From positions 1-34,866 of the forward strand of contig JAGGWK010000037.1 of NCBI GenBank assembly GCA_021157525.1: a DNA stretch of 34,866 nt, in the 5' to 3' direction. Of this stretch, positions 1-7,496 are shown piece by piece. A model generated the notes under the pieces. It was given only the letters and a program-made list of their open reading frames with translations, was not told where the DNA came from and did not search any database. Position 1 is the stretch's first letter; each line of letters starts with the position of its first letter. The stretch comes from Candidatus Cloacimonadota bacterium. Its GTDB lineage: Bacteria > Cloacimonadota > Cloacimonadia > Cloacimonadales > TCS61. The position numbers and the translations under genes were made by a program.

Positions 1-157
1 TGAATTAGAAATGAGGAGTGGAGGATCGGCAACTGGCTCAGTGACCTGGGATGGTACCGACAGCAGTGGCCACTTTGTTTCTTCAGGAGTTTATCTGTAT
101 CGCCTTGTGGTAGATAATAAGTCCGTGGCCCAGAAAAAGATGATGCTGATAAAATAG
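1..157 (+). CDS. Secreted protein with FlgD-like/Por-type C-terminal sorting domain (3' end only)
   Basis: The reading frame enters from the left edge (first full codon at base 2) and stops at TAG 155-157. About 51 residues are visible. They carry the core of the short immunoglobulin-like C-terminal domain common in secreted FCB-group proteins: a VTWDGTDSSG turn, then SSGVYLYRL, ending in KKMMLIK. The same pattern (WNGTDAQG, SSGVYFYKM, KKMVLMK) ends the protein at 24092-25078, so the two share a sorting or attachment tail. The catalytic or binding part lies outside the window, so the function is unknown. Export and surface attachment are inferred from family knowledge. Confidence 0.8.
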   Translation, partial: ELEMRSGGSATGSVTWDGTDSSGHFVSSGVYLYRLVVDNKSVAQKKMMLIK

Positions 158-168
158 GGACATCCAGA

Positions 169-202
169 AACTCAGCGGGATCATCTATAATACCGCTAAG
201 TT
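169..202. other. Imperfect inverted repeat after the first gene
   Basis: AACTCAGCGG (169-178) and CCGCTAAGTT (193-202) form a 10-bp stem with one imperfect pair and a 14-base loop, 11 bases after the first stop codon. There is no T-run on either side, so it is at best a weak or factor-assisted terminator. The rest of 158-268 holds only the leader of the next gene, with the ribosome binding sequence AAAGGGGG a few bases before ATG 269. Confidence 0.4.
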
Positions 203-268
203 GATAATGACCAATTACTTCGGTACTTCAGCATTATATGTGATTAAGTAACGTTTAAAGGGGGCGAA

Positions 269-1207
269 ATGACTTTAGATTTAAGATCTTGCACCAATGC
301 TGATTGCATGAATTGTAAGAAGCCTCAAAGAGAGGAGTTTACTGAATCTGGAATATGTAAATTAACCACATCAGTTCTCGATAATTTACCTGTTAGATGT
401 GTCGGATCATGGGCTACTGAAAAAATCTATCGTTTAACACAGTATTTTGGAATATTTGCAAAAGGAATGAGTAAAGCGTGGGTAGGTCTAAATTACATCG
501 AAATATGTTCTGGACCAGGACGATGTACTATCCGAGAAACGGGAGAAGAAATTGATGGAACACCTCTTGCAATTTTGAATAGCCAGTATTTTCAATTTAT
601 TAATAAAGCAGTTTTCATTGATAATTCAGTATCTGCAATTGATACACTTAATATGAGAATTACTAAATTGGGTAAATCTCATTCAAGGGCCGTGTATGGA
701 GATTACAGAGATATAATGTCATTGGAAAGAGCACTTTCTGGTATGAACACAACCTTGCTTACACTTGCTTTTATTGATCCAACCGACTGTAGTGTACCAT
801 TTGAAACGATAAAATATCTTAAAAGGAAGTTTTCGAGAATCGACGTAATTTTCAACTTTGCTTATGGCACTGATATGATAAGGAACATACGCAGAGCAAT
901 AGAAAATCCACAATATCCTGTACGAAAGAAATATGATTTATTTTTCGGTAACAAAGAATTTCTTTCACATCCTGATACTATAAAAATTAAAGACAGTTCA
1001 CCTGAAAATAAAAATCTGGCTAATGCATTTCTAAAGGAATACAAAAAGAATCTAGATAATATTGGACTGAAATTCAGTGCAGAAAAATATGTCAAAAATT
1101 ATTACTGGTTGCTATTTGCATCAGGTCATAAAACGGGATTAAAATTTTGGAATGAGTCTCAAAAAATAGGACCAGATGACCAACGGGAGTTTCATTTTGA
1201 AGATTAA
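269..1207 (+). CDS. tcmP: Three-Cys-motif partner protein TcmP (methyltransferase-like fold)
   Basis: This 312-residue protein matches the TcmP family, named for its fixed pairing with a three-Cys-motif protein, which is the next gene here. Residues 76-84 (YIEICSGPG) resemble the glycine-rich motif I of Rossmann methyltransferases. FIDNS (117-121) resembles the acidic motif II, YGDYRDI (143-149) motif III, and FIDPTD (168-173) the catalytic motif IV. An N-terminal cluster Cys8, Cys13, Cys16 could bind metal. The start is supported by AAAGGGGGCGAA just before the ATG. The gene is clearly AT-rich compared with the flavoprotein gene downstream, suggesting horizontal gain. It overlaps the next gene by 32 bases. 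The biological role of the pair is not established; a mobile or defence role is inferred from its phage-related partner family. Family assignment is firm, enzymatic activity is inference. Confidence 0.85.
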   Translation: MTLDLRSCTNADCMNCKKPQREEFTESGICKLTTSVLDNLPVRCVGSWATEKIYRLTQYFGIFAKGMSKAWVGLNYIEICSGPGRCTIRETGEEIDGTPLAILNSQYFQFINKAVFIDNSVSAIDTLNMRITKLGKSHSRAVYGDYRDIMSLERALSGMNTTLLTLAFIDPTDCSVPFETIKYLKRKFSRIDVIFNFAYGTDMIRNIRRAIENPQYPVRKKYDLFFGNKEFLSHPDTIKIKDSSPENKNLANAFLKEYKKNLDNIGLKFSAEKYVKNYYWLLFASGHKTGLKFWNESQKIGPDDQREFHFED

Positions 1208-1991
1208 AAAAGTTTTCGGAGCCCATGAATGGGCAGATAAAACAGCGAATTGCATCAATGGATGCAAGCATGATTGTCGTTATTGTTATAGTAAGGAAAT
1301 GGCTATTAGGTTTAAGCGTAAAACACCTGACACATGGAAGATAGAAGAAGTTCGGAACAATCAGACAGAGAAGAATTTTAGTAAAAAGAGTGGTTCATTT
1401 ATGTTCCCTTCTTCTCACGATATCCACCCAGATCACTTAAAGGAAAACATTAGATTTTTAAGAAAGCTTCTTTCATCTGGGAATCATATATTGATTGTAA
1501 CAAAACCACATCTGGTTTGTATAAAAGCAATTTGTGAAAATTTTGAAAGAAAAAAGAACCAAATTCTTTTTCGTTTTACAATTGGGTCGGCGGATGATGC
1601 AGTTTTAAAATTCTGGGAACCTGGTGCGCCTGAATATAATGAGCGTTTAGAAAGTCTGAAATATGCTTTTACGCAAGGATTTGAAACAAGTATATCTTGT
1701 GAGCCCATGCTTGATAACCACATAGAAAATGTGATTAATGATACAAGAGATTATGTGACTGATGCAATTTGGATTGGCAAAGCAAACTTCCTTTTGCGTA
1801 GATTAAAAATGAATGGTTATACTGATGAAGAGTCAATCAAACATGCTGAGCAATTAATCAAATGGCAGTCAGATATAAGAATTATAAAGCTTTATACAGC
1901 ATATAAAAACGATAAAAAGATCAAATGGAAAGAGAGTATTAAGAAAGTAGTTGGAATAGATTTACTCACTCAAAGAGGGCTTGATATTTAG
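1176..1991 (+). CDS. Radical SAM / phage Gp37-Gp68-like three-Cys-motif protein
   Basis: This 271-residue protein has the motif Cys30-x3-Cys34-x2-Cys37 (CKHDCRYC), the radical SAM iron-sulfur ligand pattern, with an extra Cys26 just before it. The following blocks (GSFMFPSSHDIHPDH, HILIVTKPHL, ILFRFTIGS, KFWEPGAPEYNERLESL, SISCEPMLD) are those of the spore-photoproduct-lyase-like and Gp37/Gp68 (DUF5131) group. Family knowledge says it uses S-adenosylmethionine to start radical chemistry; the substrate is unknown. The start at 1176 lies inside tcmP, preceded by AGGA, so the two are translationally coupled. The gene shares the AT-rich composition of tcmP and ends shortly before a pair of hairpins. 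The two genes probably form one functional unit. Confidence 0.82.
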   Translation: MTNGSFILKIKKVFGAHEWADKTANCINGCKHDCRYCYSKEMAIRFKRKTPDTWKIEEVRNNQTEKNFSKKSGSFMFPSSHDIHPDHLKENIRFLRKLLSSGNHILIVTKPHLVCIKAICENFERKKNQILFRFTIGSADDAVLKFWEPGAPEYNERLESLKYAFTQGFETSISCEPMLDNHIENVINDTRDYVTDAIWIGKANFLLRRLKMNGYTDEESIKHAEQLIKWQSDIRIIKLYTAYKNDKKIKWKESIKKVVGIDLLTQRGLDI

Positions 1992-2017
1992 ACTGATTTC
2001 TATCTATTATGATAAAT

Positions 2018-2049
2018 TCTGGTTTCCAGTTTTTTACCTGGAAACCAGA
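2018..2049. repeat. Perfect 12-bp inverted repeat (hairpin), possible terminator
   Basis: TCTGGTTTCCAG (2018-2029) and CTGGAAACCAGA (2038-2049) are exact reverse complements around an 8-base T-rich loop. It sits 27 bases after the radical SAM stop codon. On the plus strand no T-run follows the stem, so it is not a textbook intrinsic terminator. It may stabilise the mRNA 3' end or mark a recombination boundary. Confidence 0.7.
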
Positions 2050-2075
2050 CGAACATATAAAGAAACAAATGTTCG
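2050..2075. repeat. Second inverted repeat CGAACAT...ATGTTCG
   Basis: CGAACAT (2050-2056) and ATGTTCG (2069-2075) are exact reverse complements with a 12-base spacer. It abuts the 12-bp hairpin directly, giving two consecutive stem-loops over 58 bases. The arms resemble the CGAAC/GTTCG arms of a Firmicute LexA box, but the spacing is too long for that operator. Confidence 0.55.
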
Positions 2076-2317
2076 TAGCGGAATCTTTTACCCAATTACC
2101 GTTAATGTTCAATAGATCAGGCTTTAGGAAATTCTACAAAAGGGTATTTTCCTCATCTCCCTTCACCCGTTTCCGGTTGGCCTATTTCTGCTAATTCGAG
2201 TTAATTTATGCAATTCGTGGTTTTCCTCTTATCTGTTTATAAGGCGTCAAACAAGGGTGCTACACAGCTCCCAGATTATTCCTTTACACCAGACATCACA
2301 TAAGCAAATTCGCACCT

Positions 2318-3589
2318 ATGAAAGGAAATAGAACAAAAAACAGGTACGATTCTCTGATCATCGGCGGTGGCGCAGCAGGCATGATGGCCGCTATCACCGC
2401 AGCATCCCGTGGCAAGGATGTCGTGATTATTGAGCGTAACAAGATGCTGGGTAAAAAGCTGCTCATCACCGGCAAAGGCCGCTGCAATATCACCAACTTC
2501 TGCGACGTGAAAACCCTTATTGAAAACACGCCTGCCAATGGCCGCTTCATGACCAATGCCTTCTATCGTTTCACTTCTCAGGATGCCATAGACTTTTTTG
2601 AAAATCTGGGCGTGCCAACCAAGGTGGAGCGGGGCAATCGGGTGTTTCCCGTGAGCGATAAAGCCCTGGATGTGGTTTCAGCTCTCACCCGATATCTCAC
2701 CGATCTCGGTGTTACGATACTCTATGAAAAAGTAGTAGATGCCAAAAAGCTGGATGATGGTTTTTGGGTTAAAACCGCAAATGGCGCAGAATTTACCAGC
2801 AAAAAACTGCTGATAACCACCGGGGGAAAAAGTTATCCCGCCACTGGTTCTACCGGCGATGGCTACCGTTTTGCCCGGAAGTTTGGTCACAAAGTTATGC
2901 CCTTTCGGCCATCTCTGGTTCCCATCGTGGCGCACCAGTTTCTTGCCATCCCGGGCCTTCCCGCACCGGCGGTTTCGGTTCCCGCATTACAGGGCGTGTC
3001 TTTGCGCAATGCAGGCATCTCTTTACATGATGTATCCGGCATAGAAGTGTTTCGGGATTTTGGTGAAATGCTCTTCACCCATTTCGGTGTAAGCGGCCCC
3101 ATCATCTTATCTGCTACCGCCCATGTGCAGGATGTCCGCGGCTATCAGCTTATCATCGACCTCAAACCTGCGTTGGATGAAAAGCAGCTGGATCTGCGGC
3201 TTCAACGGGATTTTGAAACCCATTCACGGAAAAGATATGAGAGCGTGCTTAAGGGCTTGCTACCCAGAAAAATGATTCCGGTAATGGTAGAACTTTCTGG
3301 CATCCCGTCAGAAAAACCGGTGCACCAGATTACCCATAATGAGCGAAAACGCCTGGGATTCCTGCTGAAAAATCTCGGTATCAAACTGGAAAAATTTCGG
3401 CCAATTGCAGAAGCAATCATTACCAGTGGTGGGGTGGATGTGCAGGAAATCGAACCCAAAACCATGGAGTCAAAAGTAGTAAAAGACCTCTTCTTTGCCG
3501 GTGAAGTGCTGGATGTGGATGCCTATACCGGCGGCTTTAACCTGCAAATCGCCTGGAGCAGTGGCTACTGCGCTGGCAGCTCACTCTAA
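2318..3589 (+). CDS. NAD(P)/FAD-dependent oxidoreductase, BaiN/HI0933 (YhiN) family
   Basis: This 423-residue cytoplasmic flavoprotein begins with a dinucleotide-binding fold, SLIIGGGAAGMMAAITAA, near residues 10-30. The family block MLGKKLLITGKGRCNITN follows. The middle has LLITTGGKSYPATGSTGDGY. The C-terminus has ITSGGVDVQEI and FFAGEVLDVDAYTGGFNLQ, the second FAD-contact region. Length and motif order are those of full-length HI0933-like proteins (about 400 residues). The exact substrate of most members is not known; the BaiN name comes from bile-acid-inducible relatives and should not be over-read here. No clear ribosome binding site precedes ATG 2318, but no better start exists. Its last 9 bases overlap the end of the convergent lipoprotein gene, leaving no room for a separate terminator. 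Confidence 0.92.
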   Translation: MKGNRTKNRYDSLIIGGGAAGMMAAITAASRGKDVVIIERNKMLGKKLLITGKGRCNITNFCDVKTLIENTPANGRFMTNAFYRFTSQDAIDFFENLGVPTKVERGNRVFPVSDKALDVVSALTRYLTDLGVTILYEKVVDAKKLDDGFWVKTANGAEFTSKKLLITTGGKSYPATGSTGDGYRFARKFGHKVMPFRPSLVPIVAHQFLAIPGLPAPAVSVPALQGVSLRNAGISLHDVSGIEVFRDFGEMLFTHFGVSGPIILSATAHVQDVRGYQLIIDLKPALDEKQLDLRLQRDFETHSRKRYESVLKGLLPRKMIPVMVELSGIPSEKPVHQITHNERKRLGFLLKNLGIKLEKFRPIAEAIITSGGVDVQEIEPKTMESKVVKDLFFAGEVLDVDAYTGGFNLQIAWSSGYCAGSSL

Positions 3590-4831
3590 AATATATAATT
3601 CTCGCTTTATGTAATTAATAGCCGTTTTTTGCCGGGATAGAAATTGATATCCGATAAGACCGTCGATGTGCTCATTGGTTGCGGTGGTGAGATGAGAGAT
3701 ATCAGACGCCAGAAACCGCATGGTATCATAGGTTTGCATCCCAACCTGAAATCCCCGCAAATTCCCGGATTGTATTTCTGTGCGCTCTTTGCTGGCGCCG
3801 CTGAGGGTGTCGGTTTGCACATCTTCAAAGACGATATTTTCCATCAGATTATCATCCAGCAAATTCACCTCAGCACCGGTATCAAGGGCCATCTTCAGGA
3901 TTTTATTCTGATACATGCAAGAAATAACGGGTAGATGTGCGGCCATGGAAAAGCTGATGACCTCTCGTGGTTTTGCATTGGATGCATCCGCTAAAATGGT
4001 TCCTTGGTCATCCAGCTGAAGCAGTGTGATTTCCTGATTCTGGTAATCAAAAATCACCTGGAAAGGCTGCAATTGTTGCTGTGAGATCAAGCCTGATATT
4101 GGTTTGCCCAGTGCGGATTCAATGTGACTGATATCCATGGTAATCGCCTGAAAATCCCTGAGAATGTAGGAGCCCCAGGCAAATTCCTGTACCGGATAGA
4201 CGCTGGAATTTGTGATAGCTCCACTCACGCCCATCCCTGCTACAGAGATATTTTCCGCGCTTATGAAATAACGGCTGTTCAGAATGAGGCTGGGTGCGCC
4301 GGAATCCACCAGAAAATAGCCAGTTGTGTCATTGACCGTGGCTTCTGTCAGCATGAGGTTGTTGGCCAGAATGAAGGGTGCTGTCATCTGGACAGGAAGT
4401 GTGCTTTCCTGCATCTGCGGCTCTTTGGGTTGCTGAGATTGAGTGCGGAAGATGTCGATCTCCACGAAATGTCCATTCGGTGAAAGGATAAGGGTATGCT
4501 TTCGTTTGTTATCGCCACTTTCAAATTCCACTTGGTAGGTGGTATTTTTATCACCATGTTCTTTGCTCTGGATGGTGATGGTGTCGATGTGGTACGGGTA
4601 GCTTTCTACCACCTGCTGTAGTACAGGCCCGGCAAGGTTTGCGGGAACTCCCGGTACTTGATACTCTACATCAAGAAAGGATTCTATTTGGCTGTAATTA
4701 TGGGAATTGAGTGCCTCTTGAAGTGCGGAAATTGCGGCAGGTAATTCTCCCTGTTTGGCAGGTTCTTCTCCCTTATGATTCATATTGCAGGCGGTGCAGA
4801 CAAGGCACAAACAGACTATCAGAAATCGCAT
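3581..4831 (-). CDS. Lipoprotein with two retropepsin-like aspartic protease domains
   Basis: I chose ATG 4831 because GGGAGG lies 5 to 6 bases upstream and the N-terminus becomes MRFLIVCLCLVCTACNMN, a hydrophobic signal ending in a probable lipobox cysteine. The longer frame to 4894 lacks both. The mature 416-residue protein has a linker domain (about residues 30-140), then two aspartic-protease-like halves: FLVDSGAPSLIL (Asp near 176) and MALDTGAEVNLL (Asp near 317). Each half is followed by the hydrophobic-Gly flap element (SGLISQQQL and DGLIGYQFL). This is the pepsin-type arrangement of two D[ST]G half-sites in one chain. It probably acts in the periplasm or on the inner face of the outer membrane. 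The substrate is unknown. It is last in a minus-strand group after a TPR protein and a small barrel-like protein. Confidence 0.8.
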   Translation of the reverse strand: MRFLIVCLCLVCTACNMNHKGEEPAKQGELPAAISALQEALNSHNYSQIESFLDVEYQVPGVPANLAGPVLQQVVESYPYHIDTITIQSKEHGDKNTTYQVEFESGDNKRKHTLILSPNGHFVEIDIFRTQSQQPKEPQMQESTLPVQMTAPFILANNLMLTEATVNDTTGYFLVDSGAPSLILNSRYFISAENISVAGMGVSGAITNSSVYPVQEFAWGSYILRDFQAITMDISHIESALGKPISGLISQQQLQPFQVIFDYQNQEITLLQLDDQGTILADASNAKPREVISFSMAAHLPVISCMYQNKILKMALDTGAEVNLLDDNLMENIVFEDVQTDTLSGASKERTEIQSGNLRGFQVGMQTYDTMRFLASDISHLTTATNEHIDGLIGYQFLSRQKTAINYIKRELYILE

Positions 4832-4899
4832 TACTCCTCCCTTTACAGAAATCGATGCTTCATTGAGTGGTGGGTTACATACATTCATATACAACCGAC

Positions 4900-5181
4900 T
4901 CAGATGCTGAAACGTACACTCAAGCCGATGAGCCAGATGTGTTCACTGAAATCGATATACCGCTGGCCATCAACGTCTTTCCGGGCATACAAATACTTGT
5001 AGAGCCCATAAAATCCCACCTTCCAGAAGAGCCGATAATCCAAGCCGCATTCCACATCAAATACGGGGCCGAATTCCACGGTTTTATTCTGTGCTGCGTC
5101 CTGGTGAGAATCTCCCCAGAGAGATATACCACAAAACAGCACGGCACCCAATATGATCATGGATATTCTTTGTATGCTCAT
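4900..5181 (-). CDS. Small exported beta-barrel-like protein
   Basis: This 93-residue protein starts at ATG 5181, with AAGGAG six bases upstream. The ATG at 5187 would leave no spacing from that site. It has a signal peptide (MSIQRISMIILGAVLFCGISLWG). The remainder alternates hydrophobic and polar residues (EFGPVFDVECGLDYRLFW, GFYGLYKYLYARK) and ends GLSVRFSI, similar to the aromatic-rich last strand of outer-membrane barrels. It is too short for a normal eight-strand barrel, so it may be a truncated or small strand-rich outer-membrane or periplasmic protein. No family was recognised. It lies between the TPR protein and the aspartic-protease-like lipoprotein and is probably co-transcribed with both. 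Confidence 0.6.
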   Translation of the reverse strand: MSIQRISMIILGAVLFCGISLWGDSHQDAAQNKTVEFGPVFDVECGLDYRLFWKVGFYGLYKYLYARKDVDGQRYIDFSEHIWLIGLSVRFSI

Positions 5182-5255
5182 AATCATCTCCTTCCCATCA
5201 TGGGTTTATTGATCTGAGCATTCCATAATATCAGGGCAATTACAGCAACCGATGT

Positions 5256-6455
5256 TTAGATGTATAGAATAAAGTTGCGGAAAAATTCCACAATCACCAT
5301 CAAGGGTAACAGCAGAGCATAAAGCAGTGCCCATCCAGACGCAACCAGAATATTTTTGTGACGTTTTTCGTAGCTGGTTTCGGTGGATTCCGAAGCTTGC
5401 ACTCCGGGAGCAGCCGCCATGTCTGGACGCAGGTAATCTGCTGGTGATGCCGATTTTGGTGGCTTTACCAGGCGATATCTGCGGGTTTGAACAAGATACA
5501 GCGGTGCTCGGGCCGTAAGAAGATAAAGGATAAATGCAATCACCCACAGGATGCCGAGACGATACCAGATTGATGCGGATTCTGCCCGACGGGTGCGATA
5601 ACTTTCGCTGTGCAGCATTTCCCTGGTTTCATCCAGATTGCCGTTTTTAAAAAGATCACCAGCTCCTTTGGCCGCTACTGATGCGGAGATTGCAGCTTCA
5701 CTTTTTAAGATGCCCAGATGTCGCTCTGCCGAGCAGCCCTTAATGCCACCGGTAAAGAAAAACACCAACACCAGAGAAAAAAACAGGGTCATCCATGATC
5801 CCACAAAAACCCGTTTGCGATTGTTCATCAGACGGTTATGCATCTCTTTCTGTCGGGTTTGCAGCCACTTCTCGGTACATCCCAACTTCAGGGATTTGCG
5901 GTACATTTTCCGGGCGATAGTGTATTCTTTACGGGATGCCGGTGTGCGTACATTCTCGCTATTTACCACTGACCAACTGTTGTAGCCACGGTTGAGATAA
6001 TTCAACGCCTCAACGGTTTTCATCGTCGCTTTTTGTTGGGAATCGGGTTTGCTCTTTTTGGCTCGCTTCAGATAAATGGCAGACGATTCAAAATCTTGTT
6101 GAATTGCATAACACTGGGCCAGTTTGATGAGAACCCGGGTGCTTTTTGGATCAACCTCCAAAGCTCTCAGAAAGGCATCGATGGCCTCAGGAAAATGATT
6201 CAGCTCAAAATAACATTCCCCCAAAAGATGCGCAAAAGTATCATCCTTTCTCCCGTTTTTCCGGGCCAGCTCAAAGGACATGCTGGCAGCCTCAAAATCC
6301 TTGATCATGTAATTGCAGGTGCCCGCCATCTCCCACGCTTCGCCGTTTTGATTGTCTTCGCTTACCACCCGGGTAAGGATTTTCAGGGCCTGATTGAATT
6401 CATCATTTTGAAAATGCTGCCAGGCGGCATTGAGCAGTGCTTCGTGATTTTGCAT
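5256..6455 (-). CDS. TPR-repeat membrane protein
   Basis: The start at 6455 is set by AAGGAGC four bases before ATG. The 399-residue protein opens with about four tetratricopeptide repeats over residues 1-145 (AWQHFQNDEFNQALKIL, GTCNYMIKDFEAASMSF, GECYFELNHFPEAIDAF, AQCYAIQQDFESSAIYL), a protein-protein interaction scaffold. After a basic linker come three hydrophobic segments: about residue 220 (SWMTLFFSLVLVFFFTGG), about 300 (ILWVIAFILYLL) and the C-terminal 35 residues (WALLYALLLPLMVIVEFF). The TPR part is probably cytoplasmic and the loop between segments 1 and 2 periplasmic. The function is unknown; neighbours downstream are exported proteins, so an envelope role is likely. Confidence 0.8.
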   Translation of the reverse strand: MQNHEALLNAAWQHFQNDEFNQALKILTRVVSEDNQNGEAWEMAGTCNYMIKDFEAASMSFELARKNGRKDDTFAHLLGECYFELNHFPEAIDAFLRALEVDPKSTRVLIKLAQCYAIQQDFESSAIYLKRAKKSKPDSQQKATMKTVEALNYLNRGYNSWSVVNSENVRTPASRKEYTIARKMYRKSLKLGCTEKWLQTRQKEMHNRLMNNRKRVFVGSWMTLFFSLVLVFFFTGGIKGCSAERHLGILKSEAAISASVAAKGAGDLFKNGNLDETREMLHSESYRTRRAESASIWYRLGILWVIAFILYLLTARAPLYLVQTRRYRLVKPPKSASPADYLRPDMAAAPGVQASESTETSYEKRHKNILVASGWALLYALLLPLMVIVEFFRNFILYI

Positions 6456-6510
6456 AATTGCTCCTTATATTAAATGTGAAATGGATGTGATTTGTTGCAT
6501 CTCATATCCT

Positions 6511-7149
6511 CTATTTTGGTCGATTTATCGTGGCATTGATGCGGTTGATCAGCTTTTCTTTCAAATCGTCGCCATCTTTCCAGAGAATAAAATTCTGATG
6601 ATTTACGTCGAAATGAATCTCTGATTTCATCACTTTCTTTTCAATAACTTCCTTTTCTCCATCTTTTACTTTAATTTCTTGTAATATATAAGTATTAAAC
6701 CAGTCTTCCCTGCACGTATAAATTACCGGAATATTGAGACCTCGTGCATATCCGGCTTCGTAATAGACGCCAGATCGATTGAAGCCTGTTGAACGACCAG
6801 GAATGGGACTTTTCTTAGCAATCCAAAGTAATAAGTTATTTGCTTTTTCAGTGAATGTTGGTGATTGCAATGAATTGAGATGTTTCAGCTCATCAATTGA
6901 GAAAGTTGTAATTCCTGTTCTTACTTTATTGTGTATCCAAGAAGAAGCAATGGCTGCTGTTTCCATGTTGAAATTAAAGGTGAAAGATGAAGGATTTTTA
7001 ATCCCTAATATGAAGTCAACTATATTATCTTTTATTACATAATTACCGCATCGAATACATTCAATTTTCCAACTCGTAACATTGTCTCCATGAGTGTCCC
7101 CTATTTTCGCTGGCGATCCACACACGGGGCATTTTCCCCAATTTGTCAT
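6511..7149 (-). CDS. Zinc-ribbon / TIR-like (nucleoside deoxyribosyltransferase-like) protein, apparently internally deleted
   Basis: GGAGG five bases before ATG 7149 supports the start. The N-terminus is a zinc ribbon (Cys7, Cys10, Cys31, Cys34), followed by a helical region to about residue 115. Residues 127-146 (GVYYEAGYARGLNIPVIYTC) and 179-190 (HFDVNHQNFILW) are the C-terminal blocks of TIR-like or deoxyribosyltransferase-like domains found in predicted defence proteins with the same N-terminus. In the full-length relatives I recall, roughly 90-130 residues lie between the helical region and the VYYEAG block and hold the start of the Rossmann-like domain. Here SPIPGRSTGFNRSGVYYEAG runs straight through, so that core seems missing in frame. 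The gene is AT-rich beside its neighbours. Probably an inactive or altered accessory or defence gene; an unrecognised shorter subfamily is possible. Confidence 0.65.
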   Translation of the reverse strand: MTNWGKCPVCGSPAKIGDTHGDNVTSWKIECIRCGNYVIKDNIVDFILGIKNPSSFTFNFNMETAAIASSWIHNKVRTGITTFSIDELKHLNSLQSPTFTEKANNLLLWIAKKSPIPGRSTGFNRSGVYYEAGYARGLNIPVIYTCREDWFNTYILQEIKVKDGEKEVIEKKVMKSEIHFDVNHQNFILWKDGDDLKEKLINRINATINRPK

Positions 7150-7496
7150 TGTAACCTCCCACCAAAAAATCTGACATCAAAAATCGATGAACGTCATCGT
7201 AAAAGGCAGTTTCAATATTTACAGGGAATCGTCAAGTGTGACGTGGTGTAAAAAGCGAATTTATGGAGATGGGTTCACAGGAAACAGTCTGCCGGGGAAA
7301 TTTGCAGGCTGCTGAAATATGAGATTAATGCCGGCAGAGAAGATGCCTGACAGAAAGCTATGCAGGATTGCATCCATCTTGCTTTTGGAAAAACTGTGCT
7401 CCAGCAGGCGTATCAAAATCTTGATAAGCCATGAGCCGATAAAAATAAAACATTATCGCATAGAGCAGGATGCATCCAGACAAGAGAAGTCCGGTG
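7150..7496. other. 347-base intergenic region
   Basis: No gene was accepted here. It contains the leader of the zinc-ribbon gene, including a short stem CGATGA-ACG-TCATCG (7185-7199) about 35 bases upstream of that gene's start. An 83-codon frame (7319-7570) runs antisense into the end of the repressor gene and lacks any protein-like signal. No T-run terminator for the repressor gene is visible. Confidence 0.5.

Larger units (their letters stand above)
1992..2317. other. Intergenic region with two tandem hairpins
   Basis: This 326-base gap holds a perfect 12-bp hairpin (2018-2049) immediately followed by a 7-bp hairpin (2050-2075), described separately. The rest shows no convincing gene. A 61-codon frame at 2009-2194 reads across both hairpins and has no ribosome binding site, so it was not accepted. 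Confidence 0.6.

Noticed and set aside
2050-2075. Firmicute-type LexA box (CGAAC...GTTCG)
   Set aside because: The arms match but the spacer is far too long (the known box has 4 bases between CGAAC and GTTCG), and no SOS gene is adjacent.
2009-2194. 61-codon plus-strand frame
   Set aside because: It runs across both hairpins, has no ribosome binding site and no protein-like features.
4124-4483. 119-codon plus-strand frame antisense to the aspartic-protease-like gene
   Set aside because: It overlaps a strongly supported gene and has no ribosome binding site or motif.
7465-7480. Recurring GGATGCATCC-like words suggesting a dispersed repeat
   Set aside because: Similar words occur at several places mostly inside coding sequence (for example encoding DAS or HPD), without a constant longer unit, so chance and codon use explain them.
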